This document shows positions 7,211 through 14,260 of a stretch of DNA of 15,132 nt, in pieces. Positions within the stretch are counted from its first letter, which is position 1. Every line of letters begins with the position of its first letter. This DNA is from Candidatus Pacearchaeota archaeon. Lineage in GTDB: Archaea; Nanobdellota; Nanobdellia; Pacearchaeales; GW2011-AR1. The notes beneath the pieces were generated by a model, which did no database searches, was not told the DNA's origin, and saw only the letters and a list, made by a program, of their open reading frames with translations. The stretch lies in contig NZCB01000004.1 in assembly GCA_002688165.1 (NCBI GenBank), positions 4,325 to 19,456 of the forward strand, in the 5' to 3' direction. A program made the position numbers and the translations under genes.

Positions 7211-8866
7211 CTAAACCAATCCTGCCAAAACTTCAGAAATTTTATCCGGATCATGTCTTAATAAATTCTTTTTTTCCCATAATATTTTTCTCTCCTTAAC
7301 ATTATCTAAAAAATCCTCTGCAATAACACTAATTCCAGAATTTTCAATTTTATCAATATCATTTTCAATCAAATGAGCATTTTCCATTTTATAAGATTCT
7401 ATAAGTTCTTCATCTGGATCTTTATTATTTAAGATAACAAAATCTAAATCACATTTAAGATAGTCCTTAATCTTATCAACATGATCGCTTGCCTTATATC
7501 CATATGTCTGAGAAACCTGGCTCATGATATTACAGACATAAACTTTTTTGCCCCTGCTTCTTCCAATAGCCTCAGGAATACCTTCTACTAACAAATTGGA
7601 GACTATGCTAGTATATAGGCTTCCAGGACTTAAAACAATTAAATCTGCTTCTTCTATGGCCTTTAATGCTTTTTCATTTGCCTTAGCAATTGGATTATGG
7701 AAAACCTTCCTTATAGGACTACGATTATAAACTTCATTATTATCTCTATCTATTATTGCATTTTCTTCTTTTAATAAAGTTCCATCTTCTAATTCTGCAC
7801 AAATATTAATATTATCAAAAGTACTTGGAAGAACTCTTCCTTTTAATTCTAATATTTTGCTAACTTCTTCAATTGCATTTTCAAAACTTCCAGTTAGGTC
7901 TGCTAATGCGGCAATAAATAGATTGCCAAAACTATGGCCTTCTAAACCTCCATTCTTAAATCTATACTGAAAAAGATCACATAACAATTTTTCAGAATTA
8001 GATAATGCGATTAAACAATTTCTAGCATCTCCTGGAGCCAAAATATTAAAATCCTTTCTAATTAATCCAGAACTTCTTCCAGTATCTGTAACATTAACAA
8101 CAACAGTTATATTGTCAGTATATTTTTTCATACCCTCTAAGATAGACGAGGTCCCAGTTCCACCTCCAATTAGAACAACCTTTAACTTATCATTTTTTAA
8201 ATTTAAAACGCCATACAATCCTCTAAGGGTATTTATTGTAAAATCTGGCTCCTCATTCTGAAACCTTGGTTCTAAAATTTTATATTTCCCTCTAGCAATT
8301 CTGCAAGTTTGCATTCCCAATTCATTAGCAATCTTTAATTCTCCATCAATTCTATCTCCCACTACAAGAATTTGATTTGCATCTAATCCCAGATTACTAA
8401 AAATTTCCTCAAAAATCTCTTTCTTTTTCCCTCTTTCAGGTAAATAAATTTCTTCAAAATAATCTCTAATGCCTAATGCATCAATTCTTTTATTTTGACT
8501 ATCTTTAGAACCTTGGCTTACCAATATTAATTTATAATTCCCTTTTAATTTTCCTAAGACTTCATTGGTATCTGAATAGATTAATAATTCTTTAAATTCA
8601 GGATTTTGATAACAATCCCATCCTGCATTAACAATTTCTTCATCTTCAGATTCAAAAAAAGCAGCTAATTTTCTAATTTTATCATTATTAGGCTCTTTTT
8701 CTAATAATTGATTAAATTTTTCAATTCCTTCTTCCAAGTTACAATTCATACCTTTAGTAATCATAACCTCAATAGTTTTTTTAACAACCCTATTTGTAAG
8801 GAATTCAGCATCATGCAATGTATTGTCCAAATCAAATATAATCGTTTTAATTATAGTCTCTACCAT
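7211..8866 (-). CDS. HAD-family phosphatase fused to YvcK/CofD-like domain
   Basis: A two-domain cytoplasmic protein of 551 residues from the ATG at 8866. Residues 1-215 form a HAD hydrolase: motif I FDLDNT with D12/D14, motif II VSQGS with S117, a Lys cluster near 147-149, and motif IV VVGDRIDGE with D171/D174. After a short linker, about 228-551 match the YvcK/UPF0052 branch of the CofD superfamily: GGGTGT (234-239), NVTDTGRSSG, APGDARNCL, GHSFGNL, KGRVLPST, LSPGSLYTSI and YVCNIMSQ. Bacterial YvcK binds UDP-sugars and affects carbon metabolism and cell shape; CofD makes a coenzyme F420 precursor. The loop DTGRSSG differs from the common DDGGSSG. A TTG at 8881 could add five residues, but a TATA-like TATAAA at 8900-8895 fits the ATG better. 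Confidence 0.88.
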   Translation of the reverse strand: MVETIIKTIIFDLDNTLHDAEFLTNRVVKKTIEVMITKGMNCNLEEGIEKFNQLLEKEPNNDKIRKLAAFFESEDEEIVNAGWDCYQNPEFKELLIYSDTNEVLGKLKGNYKLILVSQGSKDSQNKRIDALGIRDYFEEIYLPERGKKKEIFEEIFSNLGLDANQILVVGDRIDGELKIANELGMQTCRIARGKYKILEPRFQNEEPDFTINTLRGLYGVLNLKNDKLKVVLIGGGTGTSSILEGMKKYTDNITVVVNVTDTGRSSGLIRKDFNILAPGDARNCLIALSNSEKLLCDLFQYRFKNGGLEGHSFGNLFIAALADLTGSFENAIEEVSKILELKGRVLPSTFDNINICAELEDGTLLKEENAIIDRDNNEVYNRSPIRKVFHNPIAKANEKALKAIEEADLIVLSPGSLYTSIVSNLLVEGIPEAIGRSRGKKVYVCNIMSQVSQTYGYKASDHVDKIKDYLKCDLDFVILNNKDPDEELIESYKMENAHLIENDIDKIENSGISVIAEDFLDNVKERKILWEKKNLLRHDPDKISEVLAGLV

Positions 8867-8894
8867 CTTTTGTGCTACCAAAAAATCTAGTTAG

Positions 8895-8900
8895 TTTATA
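8895..8900 (-). promoter_or_regulatory. Probable TATA box for the HAD-YvcK gene
   Basis: TATAAA on the minus strand, centred about 31.5 bases before the ATG at 8866. This would give a leader of roughly five bases. It is far too close (16.5 bases) to serve the in-frame TTG at 8881. Confidence 0.35.
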
Positions 8901-8918
8901 AAGATTGTTGCATAAAAA

Positions 8919-8927
8919 CCTTTAAAT
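8919..8927 (+). promoter_or_regulatory. TATA box for scpB
   Basis: CCTTTAAAT, with TTTAAA centred 26.5 bases before the ATG at 8950. An A-rich stretch just upstream could be a BRE. Confidence 0.6.
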
Positions 8928-8949
8928 CCTCTTAATAATATACATTAAT

Positions 8950-9510
8950 ATGGAATCAAAAATTTCTTCAGGAACAATAAGGGAGCTTGATGAAAATAAA
9001 GAGCTTGAAAATATAAAAAAGATAGAGGCTGTATTTTTTTTATCTGCAAGATATCTCTCTCTAAAGGAATTAGTTCTACTTACTGACATTAATCCTTTAA
9101 TGCTTAAGGAACTTATAGAAAAATTAATTCAAAGATATAACAATGAAGAATCAGCTATTGAAATAGTCACTAAAGAAAATATGTGGAAGATGGATGTAAG
9201 ACAGGAATATATCTCTATGGTAAATAAATTGGCCACAGGATCCTCAGAATTCACAAAAGCAGAACAAGAAACATTAGCAGTAATAGCTTACAAACAACCC
9301 GTAAAACAATCAATAATAATTAAGATAAGAGGGAATAAAGCTTATGACCACGTAAAAAATTTTATAACTATTGGGCTGGTCCAAGCAAAACAAATAGGGC
9401 ATACTAAAGAGTTAAAATTAAGCGATGATTTTTTTGATTATTTCCACTTACAAAATTCTGGAAATGGAGTCCTTGATAGGCCTGAAGATTCTGAAGAAGA
9501 TAACAATTAA
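8950..9510 (+). CDS. scpB: Segregation and condensation protein B (ScpB)
   Basis: A kleisin-interacting winged-helix protein that works with ScpA and an SMC ATPase in chromosome organisation. At 186 residues it has the usual tandem winged-helix layout. Domain one is about 20-85 (IEAVFFLSARYLSLKELV...LIQRYNNE). Domain two is about 100-170 and carries the family signature TLAVIAYKQPVKQSIIIKIRG followed by a glycine-containing turn and the recognition wing. The C-terminal tail (170-186) is acidic. No scpA or smc gene lies in the window, so the partners must be elsewhere. A well-placed TATA box fixes the start. The glycosyltransferase gene follows after 38 bases and may be read through from here. 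Confidence 0.9.
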   Translation: MESKISSGTIRELDENKELENIKKIEAVFFLSARYLSLKELVLLTDINPLMLKELIEKLIQRYNNEESAIEIVTKENMWKMDVRQEYISMVNKLATGSSEFTKAEQETLAVIAYKQPVKQSIIIKIRGNKAYDHVKNFITIGLVQAKQIGHTKELKLSDDFFDYFHLQNSGNGVLDRPEDSEEDNN

Positions 9511-9548
9511 CGATAATACTAATAAACAAACAATTCTATGAAAAATTA

Positions 9549-10793
9549 ATGGAATTTATAACAATAGTAATTTATACTTCAATTTATATAGGTTTAGTTG
9601 CGACAGCATTTTATATTCTAACATTCATTGCAGATATTAAAAGGGAAAGAGAATTCTTTACTGAGGATGAACTTCCAAAGGTATCTGTTATCATACCTGC
9701 CTACAATGAAGAAAAAACTATTCAATTAACCATCGATTCAATATTAAAATCAGATTATCCTAAAGATAAATTAGATATTTTAATAGTAGATGATGGAAGC
9801 TCAGATAAAACTTATGAGAGGGCCTCAGAATATGAGAATAAGGGTATTAGGATCTTTAAACAAGAAGTTAATGGGGGGAAGGGAAAAGCACTCAATAAGG
9901 GCATAAAAGAATCAAGAGGTGATTTCATTTTCACCATGGATGCAGATACCATAGTTGATAAAAAAAGTCTTAAAACAATGACAAGATATTTTAAGAATCC
10001 TGAGGTGATGTCAGTTACACCTGCAATGGTAACTAGGGAAGCAAAAACTATCATGCAAAGGATACAAAGTGTAGAATATCTTACAGGATTATTTTTAAGA
10101 AAAACTTTTGCAGCATTAAATGCTATTCACATAACTCCTGGCGCATTTTCAGCATACAGAAAATCCTTTTTTGAAAAACATGGGGGATATGATGAGGATA
10201 ACATAACTGAAGATTTAGAAGTTGCATTAAGAATACAATATCATAAATATACAATTGAAAATGCTCCTGAAGCTCCAGCATATACCATCCCTCCAGCAGA
10301 TTTTAATAGCCTATTAAAACAAAGAAGAAGGTGGTATGCAGGATTAATAAAAAATACCTGGAATTACAAAAAGCTTTTCGGAAAAGAATATGGAGATATG
10401 GGCATGTTTGTATTGCCCATAGCATGGATAGGAATATTCTTTGCAGTATTTTTAACAATATATTATACTATAGAAATAACTCACAATTTAATATTAGAAA
10501 TTCTATTTTACAATAGTATTAATTTTGATGTATTTAATCAGATAGAATTCAATGTTTATTTATTTGAACGTATATTTTTCCAAGTATTTACAACCCCTGC
10601 AATATGGTTCATCTTAATATTTCTAATAATGATTTTTTTCTATTTAAGATATGCAACAAAAAAGATAGGAAAAACTGAATCTCTATATCTAAATGTGCCT
10701 ATCTTTATGGCTTTATTCGCTATCTTATTTGGAATATGGTGGGTCGTTTCAGTATTCTATGTGGTTTTTAATAGGGAAGTAAGTTGGAAATAA
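9549..10793 (+). CDS. Membrane glycosyltransferase, family 2 (processive type)
   Basis: Transfers sugar from a nucleotide-sugar donor, probably in surface polysaccharide or glycan synthesis at the cytoplasmic face of the membrane. The 414 residues comprise one N-terminal membrane helix (about 3-30) and a GT-A catalytic domain. Visible motifs are VSVIIPAYNEE (45-55), VDDGSSD (80-86), GGKGKALN (109-116), the metal-binding DAD at 131-133, TED at 220-222 as the catalytic-base region, and the processive QxxRW motif as QRRRW (258-262). Three more membrane helices follow (about 287-309, 345-367, 383-408). This layout matches BcsA/NodC/IcaA-like polymerising enzymes, but the acceptor and product cannot be told. 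Only a weak TATA-like AATAAA is at the expected distance, so it may be co-transcribed with scpB. Confidence 0.9.
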   Translation: MEFITIVIYTSIYIGLVATAFYILTFIADIKREREFFTEDELPKVSVIIPAYNEEKTIQLTIDSILKSDYPKDKLDILIVDDGSSDKTYERASEYENKGIRIFKQEVNGGKGKALNKGIKESRGDFIFTMDADTIVDKKSLKTMTRYFKNPEVMSVTPAMVTREAKTIMQRIQSVEYLTGLFLRKTFAALNAIHITPGAFSAYRKSFFEKHGGYDEDNITEDLEVALRIQYHKYTIENAPEAPAYTIPPADFNSLLKQRRRWYAGLIKNTWNYKKLFGKEYGDMGMFVLPIAWIGIFFAVFLTIYYTIEITHNLILEILFYNSINFDVFNQIEFNVYLFERIFFQVFTTPAIWFILIFLIMIFFYLRYATKKIGKTESLYLNVPIFMALFAILFGIWWVVSVFYVVFNREVSWK

Positions 10794-10846
10794 CATCTAT
10801 ATCTAATCTACATAATCTATATTAATGAATTTAAGTATGATTTTAA

Positions 10847-11494
10847 ATGGGGAAAATACAAAGTAAAAAGAGATATTTACTAGCTTTTCTAATTGGAACA
10901 TTAATATTTATAAATGGTTTTGTAGTAACAAATATTATATTATCAATACAATTTAATAGACTTTCTCAATTTCAAGATCAAATATCTTTTACAATCTTTG
11001 AAGATAAGCTAAATCATAGGTTATTTGATGCAGATCCTTGTACAATAGACAATTTTAATAAAATTTCTAAATCTCTCAATCATCAGGGAAGGTCAATTGC
11101 AAATTTAGAAGAAAAATTTGGAAAGGATGATAGAAGGGTGAAATTTAGAAAGATTTTCTATAGTTTAGTTGAATTAGAACATTTTGAATTTATTAATGAA
11201 ATTAATGAGAAGTGTGGGAAAGATTTCCTAACAATATTATTTTTTTACTCCAATCATCAGAGAGATATAGATAAGAGTGAAAGGGCTGGAAAATTGCTAG
11301 ATTATATTGCCCAAAAAAATGAAAACCTAATAATATACTCATTTGATATAAATTTAGATTCTAACATAATAGAAAATTTAAAAAAATCATACGGGATAAA
11401 AGAATCTCCCACAATTATAATTAATAAAAACAATAAAATATCAGGCAATATACAATTAGAAAATATTGAAAAAAATCTAATTCTCATTAAATAG
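10847..11494 (+). CDS. Membrane-anchored thioredoxin-fold protein lacking CxxC
   Basis: A 215-residue protein of unknown function. A basic N-terminus is followed by one membrane helix (about 10-33), which should place the rest outside the cytoplasm. A helical region of about 40-124 contains the only two cysteines, C65 and C123. Residues 125-215 look like a thioredoxin fold: the strand FLTILFFYS, a helix, the strand LIIYSFDIN, a helix with YGIKESPTIII carrying the expected cis-proline P188, then a final strand and helix. Where thioredoxins have CxxC, this protein has SNHQ, so it should not be a dithiol oxidoreductase. A chaperone or binding role is possible, and C65/C123 may form a disulfide. 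It follows the glycosyltransferase by 53 bases, with a TATATTA stretch about 27 bases before the ATG. Confidence 0.65.
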   Translation: MGKIQSKKRYLLAFLIGTLIFINGFVVTNIILSIQFNRLSQFQDQISFTIFEDKLNHRLFDADPCTIDNFNKISKSLNHQGRSIANLEEKFGKDDRRVKFRKIFYSLVELEHFEFINEINEKCGKDFLTILFFYSNHQRDIDKSERAGKLLDYIAQKNENLIIYSFDINLDSNIIENLKKSYGIKESPTIIINKNNKISGNIQLENIEKNLILIK

Positions 11495-11566
11495 GAAATA
11501 ACAAATCTCTAAACCTATATTTCCAATTACCACTAAGAATAAAAAGCAGATAAAGCTTATTTTTTC

Positions 11567-12673
11567 ATGCAAAGTTGTGATATATGCGGGATTACAAGTA
11601 CTGAGGTAAGAATATTTGATGCAATCTATGATTTAAGGATGTCAAGTTTATGTGAACGCTGCTCTATAATAGAGAATATACCTATAATTAAAAAACCAAA
11701 TTCTGAACAATTAAAAGATTCTGAAACAATTAAGGTTTCAGAAAGAATTAAAGATTTATCTGGAATTAGAGAATCTGATAGGCCTGATACATTTTTTAAG
11801 GAGGATCTGTTGAGAGAGTTAGATAATAATCCTAATTTAGAATTACCTGAGAAAGAAAATTTAAATTTAATTGATAATTTTCATTGGGAGGTTATGAAAC
11901 AAAGGCGTAGGAGAGGATTATCTCAAACACAGTTATCCGAATCATTGGGAGAATCAGAGATAGCAATCCAGATGATAGAAAAATCTAAACTTCCAGAAAA
12001 TTCAAGAAGAATTATCAATAAACTGGAACAAGTTTTTCAGATTAGTTTAAGAAAAGAAAAACCAAGAATGCAACAAGATGCCCAACCCGTTTTAGTTGAT
12101 GAGGGCGGAGAGAAAATTGAATTTGTTCCAGAAGATGAAGAGATGATTTTTATAGAAGATGAACCAGAACCAGATATTCATGAAAAAAGTGCTGAAGAAA
12201 TTTCACTAGAACATGCGGAGAATGCATTAGGCATAAAGATTCCAGAAACTACTGAAAAAATACCTTATCTCCCAGAAGATAAAGATTTAGATATTAATAG
12301 GATAAATAAAAAAGAGATCACTATAGGAGATTTACAAAAATTGCATGAAAAGAAATCTGTAACAATTAAACAAGAACAGTTAGAAGAACAAAGAATAATT
12401 GAAGAAAGACAAAGGTTATTAAGAGAATCAAGAGAAAGAGATAAACAGAGAATTGAACTAGAAAAACAAAGGGAAATTATTGAAAAAGAGAAGGTAGAAC
12501 AAGAAAGACAATTATTAATTGAACAGAGAAAACAAGAAGTACAAACATTAAGGGAAAAAGAATCCAAGGATATCTATAATTATCTTGGAGGCTCAGAATT
12601 ATTGAATAACAATAACAAAGATGAATTTAATCAAGATAAATCTATTGAGGAGTTTGATGAGGAATTAGTTTAG
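11567..12673 (+). CDS. MBF1-like zinc-ribbon/HTH protein with long coiled-coil tail
   Basis: A putative transcription-associated factor of 368 residues. Residues 1-35 hold a four-cysteine zinc ribbon (C4, C7, C29, C32; CxxC...CxxC). Residues about 105-160 are a Cro/XRE-type helix-turn-helix (MKQRRRRGLSQTQLSESLGES). The order ribbon then HTH matches archaeal MBF1, which is about 160 residues. Here a further 200 residues follow: an acidic low-complexity linker (about 170-245) and a Glu/Arg/Gln-rich coiled coil (about 263-334), then IYNYLGGSELL and an acidic end. The tail suggests multimerisation or a protein partner. A weak ATAAAAA box lies at about the leaderless distance. A hairpin and T7 tract follow the gene. 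Confidence 0.8.
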   Translation: MQSCDICGITSTEVRIFDAIYDLRMSSLCERCSIIENIPIIKKPNSEQLKDSETIKVSERIKDLSGIRESDRPDTFFKEDLLRELDNNPNLELPEKENLNLIDNFHWEVMKQRRRRGLSQTQLSESLGESEIAIQMIEKSKLPENSRRIINKLEQVFQISLRKEKPRMQQDAQPVLVDEGGEKIEFVPEDEEMIFIEDEPEPDIHEKSAEEISLEHAENALGIKIPETTEKIPYLPEDKDLDINRINKKEITIGDLQKLHEKKSVTIKQEQLEEQRIIEERQRLLRESRERDKQRIELEKQREIIEKEKVEQERQLLIEQRKQEVQTLREKESKDIYNYLGGSELLNNNNKDEFNQDKSIEEFDEELV

Positions 12674-12706
12674 ATAATCCTTAAAATTTCCAATTCTTAA
12701 AGATTA

Positions 12707-12726
12707 AAAGGTTCATAGGAACTTTT
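12707..12726 (+). terminator. 8-bp hairpin after the MBF1-like gene
   Basis: AAAGGTTC (12707-12714) pairs with GAACTTTT (12719-12726) around the loop ATAG, with one G-T wobble. It lies 34 bases after the stop, and a T7 tract follows at 12735-12741. The right arm overlaps the start of the rpoL TATA box. Confidence 0.4.
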
Positions 12727-12730
12727 AAAA
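12723..12730 (+). promoter_or_regulatory. TATA box for rpoL
   Basis: TTTTAAAA, centred 26.5 bases before the rpoL ATG. It shares bases with the right arm of the preceding hairpin. Confidence 0.6.
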
Positions 12731-12734
12731 ACCC

Positions 12735-12741
12735 TTTTTTT
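12735..12741 (+). terminator. T7 tract between MBF1-like gene and rpoL
   Basis: Seven consecutive T, eight bases after the hairpin. It fits an oligo-T termination site for the upstream transcript. It lies between the rpoL TATA box and its predicted transcription start, so it would not cut rpoL itself. Confidence 0.4.
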
Positions 12742-12752
12742 CTCAATAATTC

Positions 12753-13016
12753 ATGGAAATACAAATTCTAAAAGATGAAAAGAACGATTTAGAAGCTTCT
12801 GTTGATAATCAAACAGTTGTGGAAGTAGTCAGATCATACCTAAACAAAGATTCAAGCGTAAAACTAGCTGCTTGGAAAAAAGAACATTATTCTAAACCTT
12901 TAATTTTAAAGGTAAAAACTGAAGGAAAAACAGCTAAGAAGGCTCTAAGTGATGCAATAGCAAATATTCAAAAAGACTTAGATAAGTATAAGGATGAGTT
13001 TAAGAAGGCTAAATAA
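12753..13016 (+). CDS. rpoL: DNA-directed RNA polymerase subunit L (Rpo11)
   Basis: A small subunit of archaeal RNA polymerase that pairs with Rpo3 (D) in the assembly platform, homologous to eukaryotic RPB11. The 87 residues show the expected alpha/beta pattern: the opening MEIQILKDEKNDLE strand pair, a VVEVVRSYLNKDSSV helix, the strand KLAAWKKEH where homologues have a conserved A...HP region, the strand KPLILKVKTEG, and a long C-terminal helix with KKALSDAIANIQKDL. The usual HP is HY here, a mild departure. A TATA box 26.5 bases upstream supports the start. The gene converges with dsbB after 43 bases. Confidence 0.87.
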   Translation: MEIQILKDEKNDLEASVDNQTVVEVVRSYLNKDSSVKLAAWKKEHYSKPLILKVKTEGKTAKKALSDAIANIQKDLDKYKDEFKKAK

Positions 13017-13029
13017 TTTAACTATCAAC

Positions 13030-13034
13030 TTTTT
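13030..13034 (+). terminator. T5 tract after rpoL
   Basis: A five-T run 14 bases past the rpoL stop, with a second T-rich patch (ATTTTC) about 10 bases on, in the convergent gap. Weak evidence for termination. Confidence 0.25.
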
Positions 13035-13059
13035 AATTAATCATATTTTCTCAATAATA

Positions 13060-13635
13060 TTACTTATTATAAATATCCCTACTTTCACAAGCTTTTAACT
13101 TACCATACGCTATAAACACTAATAAAACAAATGCAACAAAGGCCATCATTGGTATTGTAATAAATCCATAACTTAACCCAAAATATTCTGAACATTTAAC
13201 AGTCATGCCAACTACATCACATCCCTTTTCAGCCACTATCCCTATTTGCATCAAATAATGATAACCTGCAATCAATCCCCCAATTAAAGATAGAACCAAA
13301 CTATTCAATATAATTCCCGTGTTTCTCTTAACCTTCATAGCAATTAAAAATAATATTGGTTGAGGATACATAAAAATTCTTTGAAACCAACATAATTTGC
13401 ATGGAGGATATCCCATAACATCAGAATAAAACAAACTTCCTAATGTAGCAATTAAACTAACTAAAAATCCTAAGAATAAATAATGATCTTGTAAAAAGTG
13501 AACAATCCATTGATATAATTTTGTATCCTTTCTTAACACAAATTTCAACACAAATAATAATACTAACAATCCAATAAACAAACTGCTGATTAAGGTTAAT
13601 AATTCTATAAATTGAATGATACTTTCTTTAGACAT
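13060..13635 (-). CDS. dsbB: DsbB/BdbC-like thiol oxidoreductase, five TM
   Basis: A membrane protein that re-oxidises an extracytoplasmic thiol donor and passes electrons to quinone, driving disulfide formation. The 191 residues contain the DsbB core: a helix (about 52-71), the redox pair C79-K-L-C82 in GYPPCKLCWFQRI, helices at about 86-101 and 107-126, a second cysteine pair C139...C148 in the outer loop, and a last helix beginning GFITIPMMA (158-165). An additional N-terminal helix (about 10-34) precedes the four-helix core. C183 lies in the cytoplasmic tail. The ATG directly abuts the TGA of the rhodanese gene, so it is the last gene of the redox operon. The likely redox partner is the thioredoxin-domain protein at 14261-14749. 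Confidence 0.9.
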   Translation of the reverse strand: MSKESIIQFIELLTLISSLFIGLLVLLFVLKFVLRKDTKLYQWIVHFLQDHYLFLGFLVSLIATLGSLFYSDVMGYPPCKLCWFQRIFMYPQPILFLIAMKVKRNTGIILNSLVLSLIGGLIAGYHYLMQIGIVAEKGCDVVGMTVKCSEYFGLSYGFITIPMMAFVAFVLLVFIAYGKLKACESRDIYNK

Positions 13636-14259
13636 TCAACAGCCCAACCCGCCCTCAATTGGACATCCTTTCTTTAACTTAACACCCTCAATAATTCCCG
13701 GTTCATTACCTGATGCCACATAATCTAAGACATCAGTTTGTTTCCATTCATGAGCATGATTCCATATTGTCCAATGATATCTCCATTCATTCCAACCAAT
13801 GCCCAAATGCTTAACATAAATTTCATTATCTACCAATAATTTTCCTACCTTCCTTCCAGTCATACAAGGACCGCTATAACAATAAACAATAATATCTTTA
13901 TCCAAGTTATTCTCACGCAATTCCTTAAATGAGCTAACAATTCTTTCTACTGCTCCATAATCGGAATGATCTTTATTTTTATAGGCAGGAATATTCACTG
14001 CAGTAACAATATGCTCTTCAATATATTCCTCTTCACTTCTTAAATCAACTAAAATAAAACTATTATCTCCCTTCGCCATACCTTTTCTAATATGATGTGG
14101 GCTTACAGAAACTGAGGTCTCCACAGCATAAAATTCAGCTATAAGCTCTTCTTGACTTTTATCATCCAATAAATAATTTGTTGTAAAAGCTCCAGAAATC
14201 CCTCCTATGACTGCGGCAATCAACAAAAAAACTAAAGCAGATCTCAACTTCAATCTCAT
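13636..14259 (-). CDS. Membrane-anchored extracytoplasmic rhodanese-domain protein
   Basis: From the ATG at 14259 the protein is 207 residues. A basic start (MRLKLR) and one membrane helix (about 7-28) place the remainder outside the cytoplasm. Residues about 50-175 are a rhodanese domain: FILVDLRSEEEYIEEHI, VNIPAY, and the active-site region VYCYSGPCMTGRKVG with C127. The loop runs C-x8-R and has a second cysteine, C132, where a typical rhodanese has about six residues after the catalytic Cys. Two further cysteines (C199, C207) close the protein in a GCPIEGGLGC tail, and a Trp/His-rich patch lies near 156-172. A GTG at 14277 could start six residues earlier, but the ATG one base after the thioredoxin TAA is preferred. 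It may handle sulfane sulfur or relay thiols to DsbB. Confidence 0.82.
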   Translation of the reverse strand: MRLKLRSALVFLLIAAVIGGISGAFTTNYLLDDKSQEELIAEFYAVETSVSVSPHHIRKGMAKGDNSFILVDLRSEEEYIEEHIVTAVNIPAYKNKDHSDYGAVERIVSSFKELRENNLDKDIIVYCYSGPCMTGRKVGKLLVDNEIYVKHLGIGWNEWRYHWTIWNHAHEWKQTDVLDYVASGNEPGIIEGVKLKKGCPIEGGLGC

Positions 14260-14260
14260 C

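Noticed and set aside
8867..8881. TTG start for the HAD-YvcK gene
   Set aside because: The ATG at 8866 places FDLDNT at the usual distance from the N-terminus, and the TATA-like box is too close to the TTG.
9538..9549. Three-codon ORF (ATG to TAA) whose last base is the first base of the glycosyltransferase ATG
   Set aside because: Too short to separate from chance in AT-rich DNA; no evidence for an upstream regulatory ORF.
10795..10819. Four ATCTA copies in 25 bases before the thioredoxin-fold gene
   Set aside because: Irregular spacing and low-complexity spacer sequence; no sign of an array or binding-site pattern.
12265..12567. 100-codon Ser/Cys-rich open frame on the minus strand
   Set aside because: It is antisense to the Glu/Arg/Gln-rich coiled coil; such codons read backwards give Ser/Cys/Leu. 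No promoter and no family resemblance.
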